Shown: positions 34,595 through 45,432, counted from the first letter of the stretch. The stretch is DNA of 64,000 bases from Streptomyces clavifer (GCA_014651175.1 BMWJ01000004.1:310001-374000); one strand, 5' to 3'. Numbers and translations: made by a program. The notes: generated from the letters alone by a model not told the origin.

Positions 34595-34616
34595 ACTGAG
34601 TATGTATACCGAGTAA
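34592..34616. promoter_or_regulatory. Probable PadR operator over the padR start codon
   Basis: CATAC-TGA-GTATG (34592-34604) is a perfect inverted repeat that includes the start codon. A second ATACCGAGTAA at 34606-34616 repeats the ATACtGAGTAt unit 13 bp away. Confidence 0.65.
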
Positions 34617-34642
34617 GTCGCTGGCCGCAAGTGCCTTGGCGG

Positions 34643-35128
34643 TCAGTCCGTGCGGCGCATGCGCAACGCCAGGAACCCCAGCCCCAGGCCGACCAGGGCG
34701 ATCCCGCTGCCGAGGGACACCTGCGGGACCTGCCGTGCGGCGGGCTCGTCCAGCGCCTGTCGCTCACGGGTGGTCCGGCCGTCGGGGAGCGCGTCGGGCG
34801 GCGGGGTGAACGCGGACGCCTCGCCTGGGTCGTCACCGGGCGGCACCTCGTCGGCCGGGGCCTCGGATGCGGCGAGCTCCGCCGTGGACAGCGAGCGTCC
34901 GGGGCGTGCGCGGCCCTCCCCGGCCGGTCTTCCGGCCATGGACGGCTCCGTCGTGGAGGGCGAGGGGGATCCGGTGGGACGGTCCGACGACGGACCCGGT
35001 GCGGAGCGGACCGCGGCGGGCCGCCCGTCCCCGTACGCCCCGGCTGCCGGTCCGAGTGCCACGCCGACGGCCACCACCAGACAGGCCACGCATCGGGACG
35101 ACCGTGAGACCAGGAGTCCTGGGGGCAT
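34643..35128 (-). CDS. Small secreted/anchored Pro-Ala-rich protein
   Basis: 161 aa, no recognised domain. A signal-peptide-like segment follows the start (LLVSRSSRCVACLVVAVGVALGPAAGAYG). About 90 disordered Pro/Ser/Ala/Asp residues come next, then a C-terminal membrane helix (VSLGSGIALVGLGLGFLALRMRRTD) with a positive cytoplasmic end. This layout resembles cell-wall-spanning anchored proteins but lacks an LPxTG/LAxTG sortase motif. The start is chosen at 35128 for the signal peptide; no strong ribosome site is visible. It lies between padR and the kinase gene. Confidence 0.68.
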   Translation of the reverse strand: MPPGLLVSRSSRCVACLVVAVGVALGPAAGAYGDGRPAAVRSAPGPSSDRPTGSPSPSTTEPSMAGRPAGEGRARPGRSLSTAELAASEAPADEVPPGDDPGEASAFTPPPDALPDGRTTRERQALDEPAARQVPQVSLGSGIALVGLGLGFLALRMRRTD

Positions 35129-35324
35129 GAGATCAGCGTCACACGCCCCGATGCCTCCGGCACCCTGGACGCCGCCGGACTGGTACCCGGTACCCGGCCG
35201 CGCCCCCCTGGGCGCGACCCCGGACCGTGTCATACGCGAACCGGGCAGCCGCTCACAGGTTCACGCGCGAACGGGCTCGGCCACCGGCACGGCAGCCCGG
35301 GAACCGGTCCGCCCGCGCACGAGG

Positions 35325-36974
35325 TCAGACCGGGTCGCCGGTGGAGACCTTCAGCTCGAAATGGGCACCGCGCTCCGACACGGCCGTACCGGGCGAGGGG
35401 AACTGCCCGACGACCTGGCCCTCGGCGTACGTGTTGCCCGGCTCCTCGATCTCCTTGACGGTCCAGCCCGCGGCGAGAGCACACTCCTTGGCCGAGAAGA
35501 TGTCCTTGTAGACGAACCTCGGGGCCGCCACCTTCTGCGGGTCGTCCGTGTCCTCCATCGCGTCCGTGCAGTCCTCGGTGTCCATCGTCCGGTTCCGCTC
35601 CGGGGGCTTGTGCTCGCCCGCCGCGACCGATTCGCCGGTGCTCGGATCGTCGTTCTTGCCGGGGTCCGATCCGTCGTCCATGGACAGGAAGCCGATCAGA
35701 CCGCCGATCGCCACCAGGGCCACGACGATCGAACCGACGATGACCGGGAGATTCCGCTTGGAGCCGCCGCCGCTGCCGCCCGTGGTCGCGGTCGAGTGGG
35801 AGGACATCGTGTAGGGCGGCGCGGTCTGGTGCGCGAGGGGTGCCTGCGTGCCGTACGGCTGGGCCGTCTGCGGGTAGCCGTAACCCGGCGTGGGTGCGGG
35901 GGTCGGCGGGGCGTAGGGGCCCGGCTGGTGCTGCTGGTGGGTCCCCGGATACGGCTGGTACGGCGTGTGCACGCCCTGGGGCGCCGGGGTGGTCTGGTCG
36001 ACGGGAGGGAAGACCGCCGAGCCGACGCCCGAGCCGCTGTTCGCCGGAGCGCTGCCGCTGATGATCGCCGGAGCGCCCGCGTGGCTGCCCGCGCTGAGCA
36101 CGCGTGCGATCTCGTCCTGCATCGCGGCGGCACTGGGGAAGCGCTCGTTCGGGTTCTTCTTGAGCGCGCGGGCGACGAGCGCGTCCATCGCCGGAGTGAG
36201 GGAACGGTTGATGCTGGACGGCGCGACCGGCTCCTCCTGCACATGCGCGTACGCGATGGCGAGCGGCGAGTCCGCGTCGAACGGGATGCGTCCCGTGAGC
36301 AGTTGGAAGAGCATGATGCCGACCGAGTAGAGGTCGGACCGCGCGTCCACTCCGCGGCCCAGCGCCTGCTCGGGGGAGAGGTACTGGGGGGTGCCGACGA
36401 CCATGCCGGTCTGGGTCATCGAGGTGACGCCCGACTGCATGGCGCGGGCGATGCCGAAGTCCATGACCTTCACGACGCCGCGCCCGGTCATCATCACGTT
36501 GCCGGGCTTGATGTCGCGGTGGACCAGACCCATCTCGTGACTGGTCTCCAGGGCGGCGAGCACGTCGGCCGTCACCTTGAGCGCCTTGTCCGCCGGCATC
36601 GCGCCGTGGTTCCGGATGTCGGCCTGGAGCACGGAGCCGAGCGGCTGCCCCTCGACGTACTCCATGACGATGTACGGCATGAGCGCGCCGCCGAGCTCGT
36701 CCTCGCCCGTGTCGAACACCGAGACGATGTTGGTGTGCTGCAGTTTGGCGACGGCCTGAGCCTCGCGCCGGAACCGCTCGCGGAAGGACTGCTCGCGCCC
36801 CAGCTCGGTGTGCAGCGTCTTGATGGCGACCTGGCGGTCGAGTGCGGAGTCGTACGCGAGATAGACGGAGGCCATCCCGCCCTCGCCGAGCAGGTCGCGC
36901 AGCTGGTAGCGGCCACCGGCCACGGAACCGCCCGCGTAGCGCCCCTGTGCGCCGTGTGCGCCGTCCTGGCTCAT
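35325..36974 (-). CDS. Receptor Ser/Thr protein kinase with one PASTA-like domain
   Basis: 549 aa. The kinase domain (about 20-285) has LLGEGGMASVYLAYD, VAIK, HRDIKPGNV and DFGIA, with activation loop TSMTQTGMVVGTPQYLSPEQ. A Pro/Gln/Tyr-rich juxtamembrane follows (about 310-395). A membrane helix is near 406-428, and a single PASTA-like domain near 475-545 (AAGWTVKEIEEPGNTYAEGQVVGQFPSPGTAV) could sense muropeptides. Start ATG 36974 has GGGGAG 7 nt upstream; the frame stays open far upstream but that part is antisense to the next kinase. Probable client of Stp and the FHA proteins. Confidence 0.94.
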   Translation of the reverse strand: MSQDGAHGAQGRYAGGSVAGGRYQLRDLLGEGGMASVYLAYDSALDRQVAIKTLHTELGREQSFRERFRREAQAVAKLQHTNIVSVFDTGEDELGGALMPYIVMEYVEGQPLGSVLQADIRNHGAMPADKALKVTADVLAALETSHEMGLVHRDIKPGNVMMTGRGVVKVMDFGIARAMQSGVTSMTQTGMVVGTPQYLSPEQALGRGVDARSDLYSVGIMLFQLLTGRIPFDADSPLAIAYAHVQEEPVAPSSINRSLTPAMDALVARALKKNPNERFPSAAAMQDEIARVLSAGSHAGAPAIISGSAPANSGSGVGSAVFPPVDQTTPAPQGVHTPYQPYPGTHQQHQPGPYAPPTPAPTPGYGYPQTAQPYGTQAPLAHQTAPPYTMSSHSTATTGGSGGGSKRNLPVIVGSIVVALVAIGGLIGFLSMDDGSDPGKNDDPSTGESVAAGEHKPPERNRTMDTEDCTDAMEDTDDPQKVAAPRFVYKDIFSAKECALAAGWTVKEIEEPGNTYAEGQVVGQFPSPGTAVSERGAHFELKVSTGDPV

Positions 36975-37265
36975 GACTTGCTCCCCCTCGGCGCCCACGC
37001 CGCGATGATCCCTATTACGGGCCAAGTCTGCCCGAGGGGTCCGACACGTCAAGCCAGGTGCCCGTTCCGTGACCCTACGCACAAGAAGCGTCTCGGAAGC
37101 GTTACAGGAACCGCATGGAATTTGCGTGTGCGGCACGCCAGCCGATTGGATGACCCGTCCCGCTCGGAACAGGTGTGTCCGGCAGAGGCTGTAGCGTGAC
37201 GTGGCAATGCAGCAAGGCACCGTGAGAACCCGCGGACGCGCGGACATAAACGACGGCGAGGACTG
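36975..37265. other. Shared divergent promoter region of two kinase genes
   Basis: 291 bp separate the two start codons. It must contain both promoters. I found no convincing palindrome; AT content rises at 37085-37150. Confidence 0.5.
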
Positions 37266-38876
<1,611 letters not shown>

Positions 38877-38889
38877 CCTCGGCGGGCCC

Positions 38890-39945
38890 TCACCCCGTGA
38901 AGGCCTCGCCGACCGCCTCGTACTCGCGCGTCCACCACACCGCCAGGGCCGACACCGCAGGGAACTGCGGGTCGGCCCTGCGGTCGTGCAGGCGGTAGCG
39001 CCAGCGCAGTATCCAGAAGTCGTTGAGCCGCTCCCACCACACCCGGTGCACCGCGGCCGCGAGCTCGGCCGCCCCGGCACCGGCCGACCGCCGGTAGGCG
39101 CCGGCGTACGCCCGGACCTTCTCCAGCGCGAGTTCCCCGTCCGGCCGGACGAAGAAGATCGCCGCGGCCCGTACCGCCTCCTCGGCGCGGGGCTGCACAC
39201 CGAGCCGGTCCCAGTCCACGATCGCGACCGGGTCCGCACCCCGGTAGAGCAGATTCAGCGGGTGGAAGTCGCCGTGCACCCAGCCCCTCGCAGGCTCCCC
39301 GGGTGTCGGTGGACGGCGGTGCGCGTGCTGCTCCAGCAGGGCGCGCCGCTCGACGAGCCGGTGCACGGCGAGCTCGTCGAACGCGTCGCGGGGGCCCATG
39401 CCCCGCGCGGACGCCAGCAAGTCGTCGATCAGGGCGAACGTATCGGCGGGATCAGGGCTCTGCCCCCGGACGGGAGGCGGCCTGTCCGCCTCCATGACCT
39501 GTTCGAGACCGGTGTGCACGGCACCGAGGAGCGCCCCCAGCCGCCGCGACTCGGCGGTCGTGAGCTGGGCGCCGTCGCGGTGGAGGCCGTCCACCCAGGG
39601 GTGCAGGGCATAGCGTTTCCCGCCGATCACCGTGACCGTGTCACCCTCCGTGTTCGCGAGGGGTGGGGCGACCGGCACACCCAGGGAGTGCAGCTGCTGG
39701 GTCGCGCGGTGCTGCCGGACGATGGTGTCGTGATCGCCACTGGCGTCGTCGAGGTGGTGCTTGTCGAGGTGGTGCTTGAGGAAGTACGAGCCCCGGGCCG
39801 TGGAGACCCGGTAGCCGTGGTTGAGCAGGCCCTTGTTGAGGGCCTCGCAGGCGAGGGGTTCACCGGCGCCCGGATAGCGGCGTACTACCTCGCCGACCGG
39901 AGGAACTGGCGGAAAGGTCACAGATGAGCGCGGCACTCGCCACAT
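38890..39945 (-). CDS. APH/choline-kinase-like phosphotransferase
   Basis: 351 aa. The catalytic motif WVHGDFHPLNLLYRG near residue 222 (HGDxHxxN) and metal-binding IVDWDR near 245 define the aminoglycoside/homoserine/choline kinase fold. The N-terminal lobe has YFLKHH with a candidate ATP-binding Lys, followed by an insert created by a 15-bp tandem duplication. The substrate cannot be deduced. It converges on the kinase gene with a 13-bp gap, with no room for a separate terminator. Confidence 0.85.
   Translation of the reverse strand: MWRVPRSSVTFPPVPPVGEVVRRYPGAGEPLACEALNKGLLNHGYRVSTARGSYFLKHHLDKHHLDDASGDHDTIVRQHRATQQLHSLGVPVAPPLANTEGDTVTVIGGKRYALHPWVDGLHRDGAQLTTAESRRLGALLGAVHTGLEQVMEADRPPPVRGQSPDPADTFALIDDLLASARGMGPRDAFDELAVHRLVERRALLEQHAHRRPPTPGEPARGWVHGDFHPLNLLYRGADPVAIVDWDRLGVQPRAEEAVRAAAIFFVRPDGELALEKVRAYAGAYRRSAGAGAAELAAAVHRVWWERLNDFWILRWRYRLHDRRADPQFPAVSALAVWWTREYEAVGEAFTG
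39748..39777. repeat. 15-bp tandem duplication in the APH-like gene
   Basis: GTCGAGGTGGTGCTT occurs twice in exact tandem. On the coding strand this gives the repeated peptide KHHLDKHHLD. The frame is kept. Confidence 0.9.
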
Positions 39946-39970
39946 GTTAGGTGACGCTGCGTGGCTGGTT

Positions 39971-40399
39971 TTACTGACTTGCGTTGAAGCTCAATGTGTG
40001 CATGTGAACCACGTGGGGATCGAGTCGGAGATACACCGGATCGAAGGGTTCGCCGTTCACTTCCGACGGGCCGGCGCCGAAGAGTTTCCGCTGGCCGGCG
40101 TCGGGGTCCACGATCTCGGCGGGGCCGGTGAACTGCACCGACCAGAGGTCCTCGTCGGCGGACGCGGGGACCGCGGGGGAGTTGAAGTTGTCCGCCCCGT
40201 AGGCGATGACGCTGCCGTCGCAGGACTCGTGACAGCCGAGCCCCCGGTGCATCCGCAGGATGACCCGGCCCTCGATCACCAGGTGACGGGCCACCGCCAG
40301 GAAGGGCAGGGCCCGCATGCTCGTGGCCAGTCGGCCGTAACGGACGCGGCCGAGGAGTTCGATGGCGCGGAGTTCGTCGGAGGGGCGGGGAAAGGGCAT
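39971..40399 (-). CDS. Pyridoxamine 5'-phosphate oxidase-like (PPOX) flavin-binding protein
   Basis: 142 aa split-barrel protein. It opens SDELRAIELLGRVRYGRLATSMRALPFLAVARHLVIEGRVILRMHRG, typical of the PPOX/nitroreductase-like flavin-binding family, and has DEDLWSVQFTGPAEIVDP. Start ATG 40399 is chosen; a GTG 9 bases upstream (40408) is also possible. Likely cofactor FMN, F420 or heme; the substrate is unknown. Confidence 0.82.
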   Translation of the reverse strand: MPFPRPSDELRAIELLGRVRYGRLATSMRALPFLAVARHLVIEGRVILRMHRGLGCHESCDGSVIAYGADNFNSPAVPASADEDLWSVQFTGPAEIVDPDAGQRKLFGAGPSEVNGEPFDPVYLRLDPHVVHMHTLSFNASQ

Positions 40400-40735
40400 G
40401 CGCTCCACTGTCCGGCACCTGTAGGGGCGGGGTAAGAGTCCGCCGCCCCGCATGCGCAGGGACCAAGGTCCCGCCCGTGGCTTTCCGGCGGGGCGGGGCG
40501 GGCGGCTGTTGGCCGGGGCGGGGTGGGCGGCCGGCCCTTCCGACGCCGGAGCCCGAACCGGGATCCGGGCGGAGTCCGGGCCGGAGCCGAAGCCGAGCCG
40601 GAGCCGAGTCCGGGCCGGAGCCGCCCGGGCCGGAGCCGAGCTCGAGTCCGAGCCGGGACCGCGCCATCATGTCCGCAGACGGTCCGGACCAGCGGTCCGC
40701 CGCCTCCCGTCCCGGAACTGGCGACGCCGTGTCGC
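40400..40735. other. Gene-free GC-rich gap with simple repeats
   Basis: 336 bp between two leftward genes with no supported coding sequence. The middle is the CCGGAGCCGAG-type repeat described separately; no clear terminator or promoter is seen. Confidence 0.55.
40551..40668. repeat. GAGCCG/CCGGAGCC low-complexity repeat
   Basis: About 118 bp made of variants of GAGCCG, AGTCCGGGCC and GGAGCCGAG, with strong purine-strand bias (repeated CCGGAGCCG and CGAGTCCG). It is noncoding and imperfect. Confidence 0.75.
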
Positions 40736-41398
40736 TCAGCGCTTCTCGGCCTGGAGCCGGGCCACGTACGCCGCCGCCTGCGAGCGCCGCTCCATGCCGA
40801 GCTTGGCGAGCAGGCTGGAGACGTAGTTCTTGATGGTCTTCTCGGCGAGGTGCAGTCGCTCGCCGATCACCCGGTTCGTCAGGCCCTCGCCGATCAGGTC
40901 GAGGATCCTGCGCTCCTGGTCGGTCAGGCCGGCGAGCCGGTCGTCGCCCTTTCCGCCCTTGCCCTCACGCAGCCGTTCCAGCACCCGGGCGGTGGCCACC
41001 GGGTCCAGCAGGGATTTTCCGGCCGCCACGTCCCGAACGGCATTCAGCAGTTCGTTGCCGCGGATCGCCTTGAGCACGTATCCGGACGCGCCCGCCATGA
41101 TGGCGTCGAAGAGGGCCTCGTCATCCGCGTACGAGGTGAGCATCAGGCATTTGATGCTCTCGTCCTTCGAGCGGACCTCGCGGCAGACCTCCACACCGCT
41201 CCCGTCGGGCAGCCGTACGTCGAGAACGGCGACATCCGGCCGTGTCGCCGGGATGCGCACGAGCGCGTCCGCGGCCGTCCCGGCCTCGCCGACGACCACG
41301 ATGTCCTCCTCGACGGAGAGCAGCTCGTGTACCCCGCGCCGGACGACTTCGTGGTCGTCGACCAGGAATACGGTGATTTTTCCTTCTTCGCGCACCAT
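40736..41398 (-). CDS. NarL/DevR-type response regulator without adjacent kinase
   Basis: 220 aa. The receiver domain (about 8-125) has the acidic pair [10 protein letters not shown], phosphoacceptor Asp in [14 protein letters not shown], Thr/Ser switch LMLTSYADD and Lys in GYVLKAIRG. The LuxR HTH (about 150-215) has [45 protein letters not shown]. The ATG at 41398 (MVREEGK) is taken as start. No histidine kinase lies nearby, so it is an orphan by position. It is divergent from the second bkd operon across an AT-rich palindrome. Confidence 0.93.
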   Translation of the reverse strand: MVREEGKITVFLVDDHEVVRRGVHELLSVEEDIVVVGEAGTAADALVRIPATRPDVAVLDVRLPDGSGVEVCREVRSKDESIKCLMLTSYADDEALFDAIMAGASGYVLKAIRGNELLNAVRDVAAGKSLLDPVATARVLERLREGKGGKGDDRLAGLTDQERRILDLIGEGLTNRVIGERLHLAEKTIKNYVSSLLAKLGMERRSQAAAYVARLQAEKR

Positions 41399-41741
41399 CG
41401 CAGTCTCACACACTCCTTTCCTGTATGCCCTTCCCTGGCGCTGCGACCCGGGATAACGTGCCGTTGTTCCGGCGGCCTGCAAGGCTGTTGCCAGTGCTGT
41501 GACCAGCAGGACTGCGAGATTTTTGCGATTTACTTGGAAATCCAAGCAAAATCGCAGGTCACAAGGTGTTTCGCAGTTATGCGATGCACTGGGTAACGTG
41601 CCTATGACAGGGCGCTCGCCGGGGCACCTGTCACGCCTGTTCCCGGCCGAGCGGCACCCACCCCGTGCACGGGTCCGGACACAGGCGAGCCGCACTGGTT
41701 CCCGGCCATCCCGGGGGCCGGACCGACGGAGGAGCACGCAC
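41399..41741. other. Divergent intergenic region before the second bkd operon
   Basis: 343 bp between the response regulator and bkdA2, without a gene. It holds the 33-bp AT-rich palindrome at 41524-41556 and several TGCGA/TCGCA half-sites on either side, so it should contain both promoters. Confidence 0.6.
41524..41556. promoter_or_regulatory. AT-rich double inverted repeat before bkdA2
   Basis: The outer arms TGCGATTT/AAATCGCA (8 bp) enclose inner arms CTTGGA/TCCAAG (6 bp) around AA. TGCGA-type half-sites recur at 41513, 41571 and 41580. It is likely a regulator-binding or DNA-bending site. Confidence 0.6.
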
Positions 41742-42890
41742 GTGACCGTGGAGAGCACTGCCGCGCGCAAACCGCGACGCAGCAGCAAGCGGACCAGCGC
41801 CGCGAAGACGCCACAGAGTTCCGAGCCCCAGCTGGTCCAGCTGCTGACGCCGGAGGGCGAGCGCGTCGAGCACCCGGACTACGCGATCGACCTGAGCGGC
41901 GACGAGCTGCGGGGTCTCTACCGGGACATGGTTCTGACCCGCCGCTTCGACGCCGAGGCCACCGCGCTCCAGCGCCAGGGCGAGCTGGGCCTGTGGGCCT
42001 CGCTGCTGGGCCAGGAGGCCGCGCAGATCGGCTCCGGGCGGGCGCTGCGCGACGACGACTACGTCTTCCCGACCTACCGGGAGCACGGAGTGGCCTGGTG
42101 CCGGGGAGTGGACCCGACCAATCTGCTCGGGATGTTCCGCGGTGTGAACCACGGCGGCTGGGACCCCACCACGAACAACTTCCACCTGTACACGATCGTC
42201 ATCGGCTCGCAGACCCTGCACGCCACCGGCTACGCCATGGGCGTCGCCAAGGACGGTGCGGACTCGGCCGTGATCGCGTACTTCGGTGACGGAGCCTCCA
42301 GCCAGGGCGACGTCGCGGAGGCCTTCACCTTCTCCGCCGTCTACAACGCGCCCGTCGTGTTCTTCTGCCAGAACAACCAGTGGGCCATCTCCGAGCCGAC
42401 CGAGAAGCAGATGCGAGTGCCGCTCTACCAGCGCGCACAGGGCTTCGGCTTCCCTGGTGTCCGGGTCGACGGCAACGACGTACTGGCGTGCCTGGCCGTC
42501 ACCAGGTCGGCGCTGGAGCGTGCCCGCCGGGGCGAGGGGCCGACCCTCGTCGAGGCGTTCACCTACCGCATGGGTGCCCACACCACCTCCGACGACCCGA
42601 CCAAGTACCGGGCGGACGAGGAGCGTGCGGCATGGGAGGCGAAGGACCCGATCCTGCGGCTGCGTGCGTACCTGGAGAAGCAGGGCCTCGCCGACGCGGC
42701 GTTCTTCACCGCGCTGGAGGAGGAGAGCGAGACCCTCGGCAAGCGGGTCCGCGAAGTGGTGCGGGCCATGCCCGACCCGGACCGGCTGGCGATCTTCGAC
42801 CACGCCTACGCCGACGGCAGCCCGCTCGTCGACGAGGAGCGCGCCCAGTTCGCCGCCTACCAGGCATCGTTCGCCGAGGAGGGCAACTAG
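41742..42890 (+). CDS. bkdA2: Branched-chain 2-keto-acid dehydrogenase E1 alpha (copy 2)
   Basis: 382 aa, GTG start with GGAGGAG 7 nt upstream. The TPP motif [33 protein letters not shown] begins near residue 182; [14 protein letters not shown] and [28 protein letters not shown] are typical. The first 35 residues are basic and not conserved with copy 1. It is followed by E1 beta after 2 nt. Two bkd sets are known in Streptomyces; which one supplies polyketide or fatty-acid primers cannot be told from sequence. Confidence 0.93.
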   Translation: MTVESTAARKPRRSSKRTSAAKTPQSSEPQLVQLLTPEGERVEHPDYAIDLSGDELRGLYRDMVLTRRFDAEATALQRQGELGLWASLLGQEAAQIGSGRALRDDDYVFPTYREHGVAWCRGVDPTNLLGMFRGVNHGGWDPTTNNFHLYTIVIGSQTLHATGYAMGVAKDGADSAVIAYFGDGASSQGDVAEAFTFSAVYNAPVVFFCQNNQWAISEPTEKQMRVPLYQRAQGFGFPGVRVDGNDVLACLAVTRSALERARRGEGPTLVEAFTYRMGAHTTSDDPTKYRADEERAAWEAKDPILRLRAYLEKQGLADAAFFTALEEESETLGKRVREVVRAMPDPDRLAIFDHAYADGSPLVDEERAQFAAYQASFAEEGN

Positions 42891-42892
42891 CC

Positions 42893-43873
42893 GTGGCCAT
42901 GGAAAAGATGTCCCTCGCGAAGGCGCTCAACGAGTCGTTGCGCAAGGCACTCGAGACCGACCCCAAGGTCCTCATCATGGGTGAGGACGTGGGGAAGCTC
43001 GGCGGGGTCTTCCGGATCACGGACGGGCTGCAGAAGGACTTCGGCGAGGACCGGGTCATCGACACCCCGCTCGCCGAGTCCGGCATCGTCGGTACGGCGA
43101 TCGGACTGGCCCTGCGCGGCTACCGGCCGGTGGTCGAGATCCAGTTCGACGGCTTCGTCTTCCCCGCGTACGACCAGATCGTCACGCAGCTCGCCAAGAT
43201 GCACGCCCGCTCGCTCGGCAAGATCAAGCTGCCGGTCGTCGTCCGCATCCCGTACGGCGGCGGCATCGGAGCCGTCGAGCACCACAGCGAGTCGCCCGAG
43301 GCCCTGTTCGCGCATGTGGCGGGCCTCAAGGTCGTCTCGCCCTCGAACGCGAGTGATGCCTACTGGATGATGCAGCAGGCCGTGCAGAGCGACGACCCGA
43401 TCATCTTCTTCGAGCCGAAGCGGCGCTACTGGGACAAGGGGGAGCTCGACACCGAGTCCATCCCCGGGCCCCTGCACAAGGCAGCCGTGGCCCGCGAGGG
43501 CTCCGACCTCACGCTGGCCGCGTACGGCCCGATGGTGAAGGTCTGCCTGGAGGCGGCCGCGGCCGCGCAGGAGGAGGGCAAGTCGCTGGAGGTCCTGGAC
43601 CTGCGGTCGATGTCCCCGATCGACTTCGACGCCGTACAGACGTCCGTGGAGAAGACCGGCCGGCTCGTGGTGGTCCACGAGGCGCCGGTGTTCTACGGAT
43701 CCGGGGCCGAGATCGCCGCCAGGATCACCGAGCGGTGCTTCTACCACCTGGAAGCACCGGTGCTGAGGGTCGGCGGCTACCACGTTCCGTACCCGCCGGC
43801 CCGGCTCGAGGACGAGTACCTGCCGGGTCTCGACCGGGTGCTCGACGCCGTCGACCGCTCGCTGGCGTACTGA
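42893..43873 (+). CDS. bkdB2: Branched-chain 2-keto-acid dehydrogenase E1 beta (copy 2)
   Basis: 326 aa. GTG 42893 has GAGGAGGG 9 nt upstream; ATG 42899 is an alternative. Motifs are IMGEDVGKLGGVFRITDGL, RIPYGGGIGAVEHHSESPEALF, FFEPKRRYW and VVHEAPVFYGSGAEIAARITERC. It is shorter at the N-terminus than copy 1 and otherwise closely similar. It sits between bkdA2 and bkdC2 with short gaps. Confidence 0.94.
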   Translation: MAMEKMSLAKALNESLRKALETDPKVLIMGEDVGKLGGVFRITDGLQKDFGEDRVIDTPLAESGIVGTAIGLALRGYRPVVEIQFDGFVFPAYDQIVTQLAKMHARSLGKIKLPVVVRIPYGGGIGAVEHHSESPEALFAHVAGLKVVSPSNASDAYWMMQQAVQSDDPIIFFEPKRRYWDKGELDTESIPGPLHKAAVAREGSDLTLAAYGPMVKVCLEAAAAAQEEGKSLEVLDLRSMSPIDFDAVQTSVEKTGRLVVVHEAPVFYGSGAEIAARITERCFYHLEAPVLRVGGYHVPYPPARLEDEYLPGLDRVLDAVDRSLAY

Positions 43874-43884
43874 GGAGAGGGCAC

Positions 43885-45285
43885 GTGACGACGATGACCG
43901 AAACGTCCGCTCGCTTCCGCGAGTTCAAGATGCCCGATGTGGGCGAAGGACTGACCGAGGCCGAGATCCTCAAGTGGTTCGTCCAGCCCGGCGACACCGT
44001 CACCGACGGCCAGGTCGTGTGCGAGGTCGAGACGGCCAAGGCCGCGGTCGAGCTGCCGATCCCGTTCGACGGGGTGGTGCACGAGCTGCGCTTCCCCGAG
44101 GGCACGACCGTCGACGTCGGCGAGGTGATCATCGCGGTGGACGTGGCGCCCGGCAGCGGTGACGCCCCCGCCGCGGAGAGGGCACCGGCGGCCGTCCAGC
44201 AGCCCGTGACGGAGGCGGAGCCCGAGGCACCCAAGGCCCGTAAGCCGGTGCTGGTCGGCTACGGCGTGTCCGAGAGCTCCACCAAGCGCCGGGCCCGCAA
44301 GGGCGTCGAGGTCCCTGGTCCGGCCGCCGCCGCGATCCAGGCAGAGATCAACGGCCACGGCGCGGTGGTCCCGGAGAGCCGGCCGCTCGCCAAGCCGCCG
44401 GTGCGCAAGCTCGCGAAGGACCTGGGGATCGACCTCGCGACGGTCACCCCGACCGGCGAGGGCGGCATCATCACCCGCGAGGACGTCCACGCGGCCGCAG
44501 TTCCGGCCGCCGCCGAGGTCCCCGCACCGTCGGCACCCGCCGTGGCCGTCCAGGCTCCGGCCGCACCCGCGGCGGCCGTCGGCGCCCGGGAGACGCGCAT
44601 CCCGGTCAAGGGCGTGCGCAAGGCCATCGCGCAGGCCATGGTCGGCAGCGCCTTCACCGCGCCGCACGTCACCGAGTTCGTGACCGTCGACGTGACGCGC
44701 ACGATGAAGCTGGTGGCGGAGCTCAAGGAGGACAAGGACATGGCGGGGGTGCGGGTCAACCCGCTCCTGATCATCGCCAAGGCGCTCCTGGTCGCGATCC
44801 GGCGCAACCCCGAGGTCAACGCGGCCTGGGACGAGGCCGCCCAGGAGATCGTGCAGAAGCACTACGTCAACCTGGGTATCGCCGCGGCCACCCCGCGCGG
44901 TCTGATCGTCCCGAACATCAAGGACGCGCACGACAAGACCCTGCCCCAGCTGGCCGCGTCACTGGGTGAGCTGGTCTCCACCGCGCGCGAGGGCAAGACG
45001 TCCCCCGCGGCCATGGCGGGCGGCACGGTGACCATCACGAACGTCGGCGTCTTCGGCGTCGACACGGGCACGCCGATCCTCAACCCGGGCGAGTCCGCGA
45101 TCCTCGCGGTCGGGGCGATCAAGCTCCAGCCTTGGGTCCACAAGGGCAAGGTGAAGCCCCGCCAGGTGACCACGCTCGCCCTGTCGTTCGACCACCGGCT
45201 GGTCGACGGCGAGCTCGGCTCCAAGGTGCTCGCGGACGTCGCCGCGATCCTGGAGCAGCCGAAGCGGCTGATCACCTGGGCCTGA
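43885..45285 (+). CDS. bkdC2: Dihydrolipoyl acyltransferase E2 of bkd complex (copy 2)
   Basis: 466 aa, GTG start with GAGGAG 7 nt upstream (ATG 43894 is an alternative). One lipoyl domain with ETAKAAVEL (Lys near 52), an Ala/Pro linker, E1/E3-binding domain near 168-205 (PPVRKLAKDLGIDLATVTPTGEGGIITREDV), a second Ala/Pro linker and the catalytic domain ending FDHRLVDGE (His near 436). It shares with copy 1 an unusual VLVGYG segment after the lipoyl domain. A perfect 18-bp terminator follows. Confidence 0.94.
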   Translation: MTTMTETSARFREFKMPDVGEGLTEAEILKWFVQPGDTVTDGQVVCEVETAKAAVELPIPFDGVVHELRFPEGTTVDVGEVIIAVDVAPGSGDAPAAERAPAAVQQPVTEAEPEAPKARKPVLVGYGVSESSTKRRARKGVEVPGPAAAAIQAEINGHGAVVPESRPLAKPPVRKLAKDLGIDLATVTPTGEGGIITREDVHAAAVPAAAEVPAPSAPAVAVQAPAAPAAAVGARETRIPVKGVRKAIAQAMVGSAFTAPHVTEFVTVDVTRTMKLVAELKEDKDMAGVRVNPLLIIAKALLVAIRRNPEVNAAWDEAAQEIVQKHYVNLGIAAATPRGLIVPNIKDAHDKTLPQLAASLGELVSTAREGKTSPAAMAGGTVTITNVGVFGVDTGTPILNPGESAILAVGAIKLQPWVHKGKVKPRQVTTLALSFDHRLVDGELGSKVLADVAAILEQPKRLITWA

Positions 45286-45366
45286 GGGCCTGCCGTCCGG
45301 ATCGGGGTGCCGGGCCACGCCGGCCCGGCATGATCCGGACGAGGGCCCCCGCGCCCGCCGCACACG

Positions 45367-45405
45367 AAGGAGGGGCCTGCCGCACGATGCGGCAGGCCCC
45401 TCCTT
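45367..45405. terminator. Bidirectional terminator between bkdC2 and the DD-transpeptidase
   Basis: Perfect 18-bp stem (45367-45384 with 45388-45405) and a 3-nt loop CGA. The stem begins AAGGAGGGG and ends CCCCTCCTT, giving T-rich tails in both directions. It lies between converging genes. Confidence 0.92.
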
Positions 45406-45432
45406 GGCGTATCCGGGCGCGGGTGTCCGCGA

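Noticed and set aside
41524-41556. Rho-independent terminator
   Set aside because: It has a weak AT-rich stem and lies between divergent start sites, so a regulatory site is more sensible.
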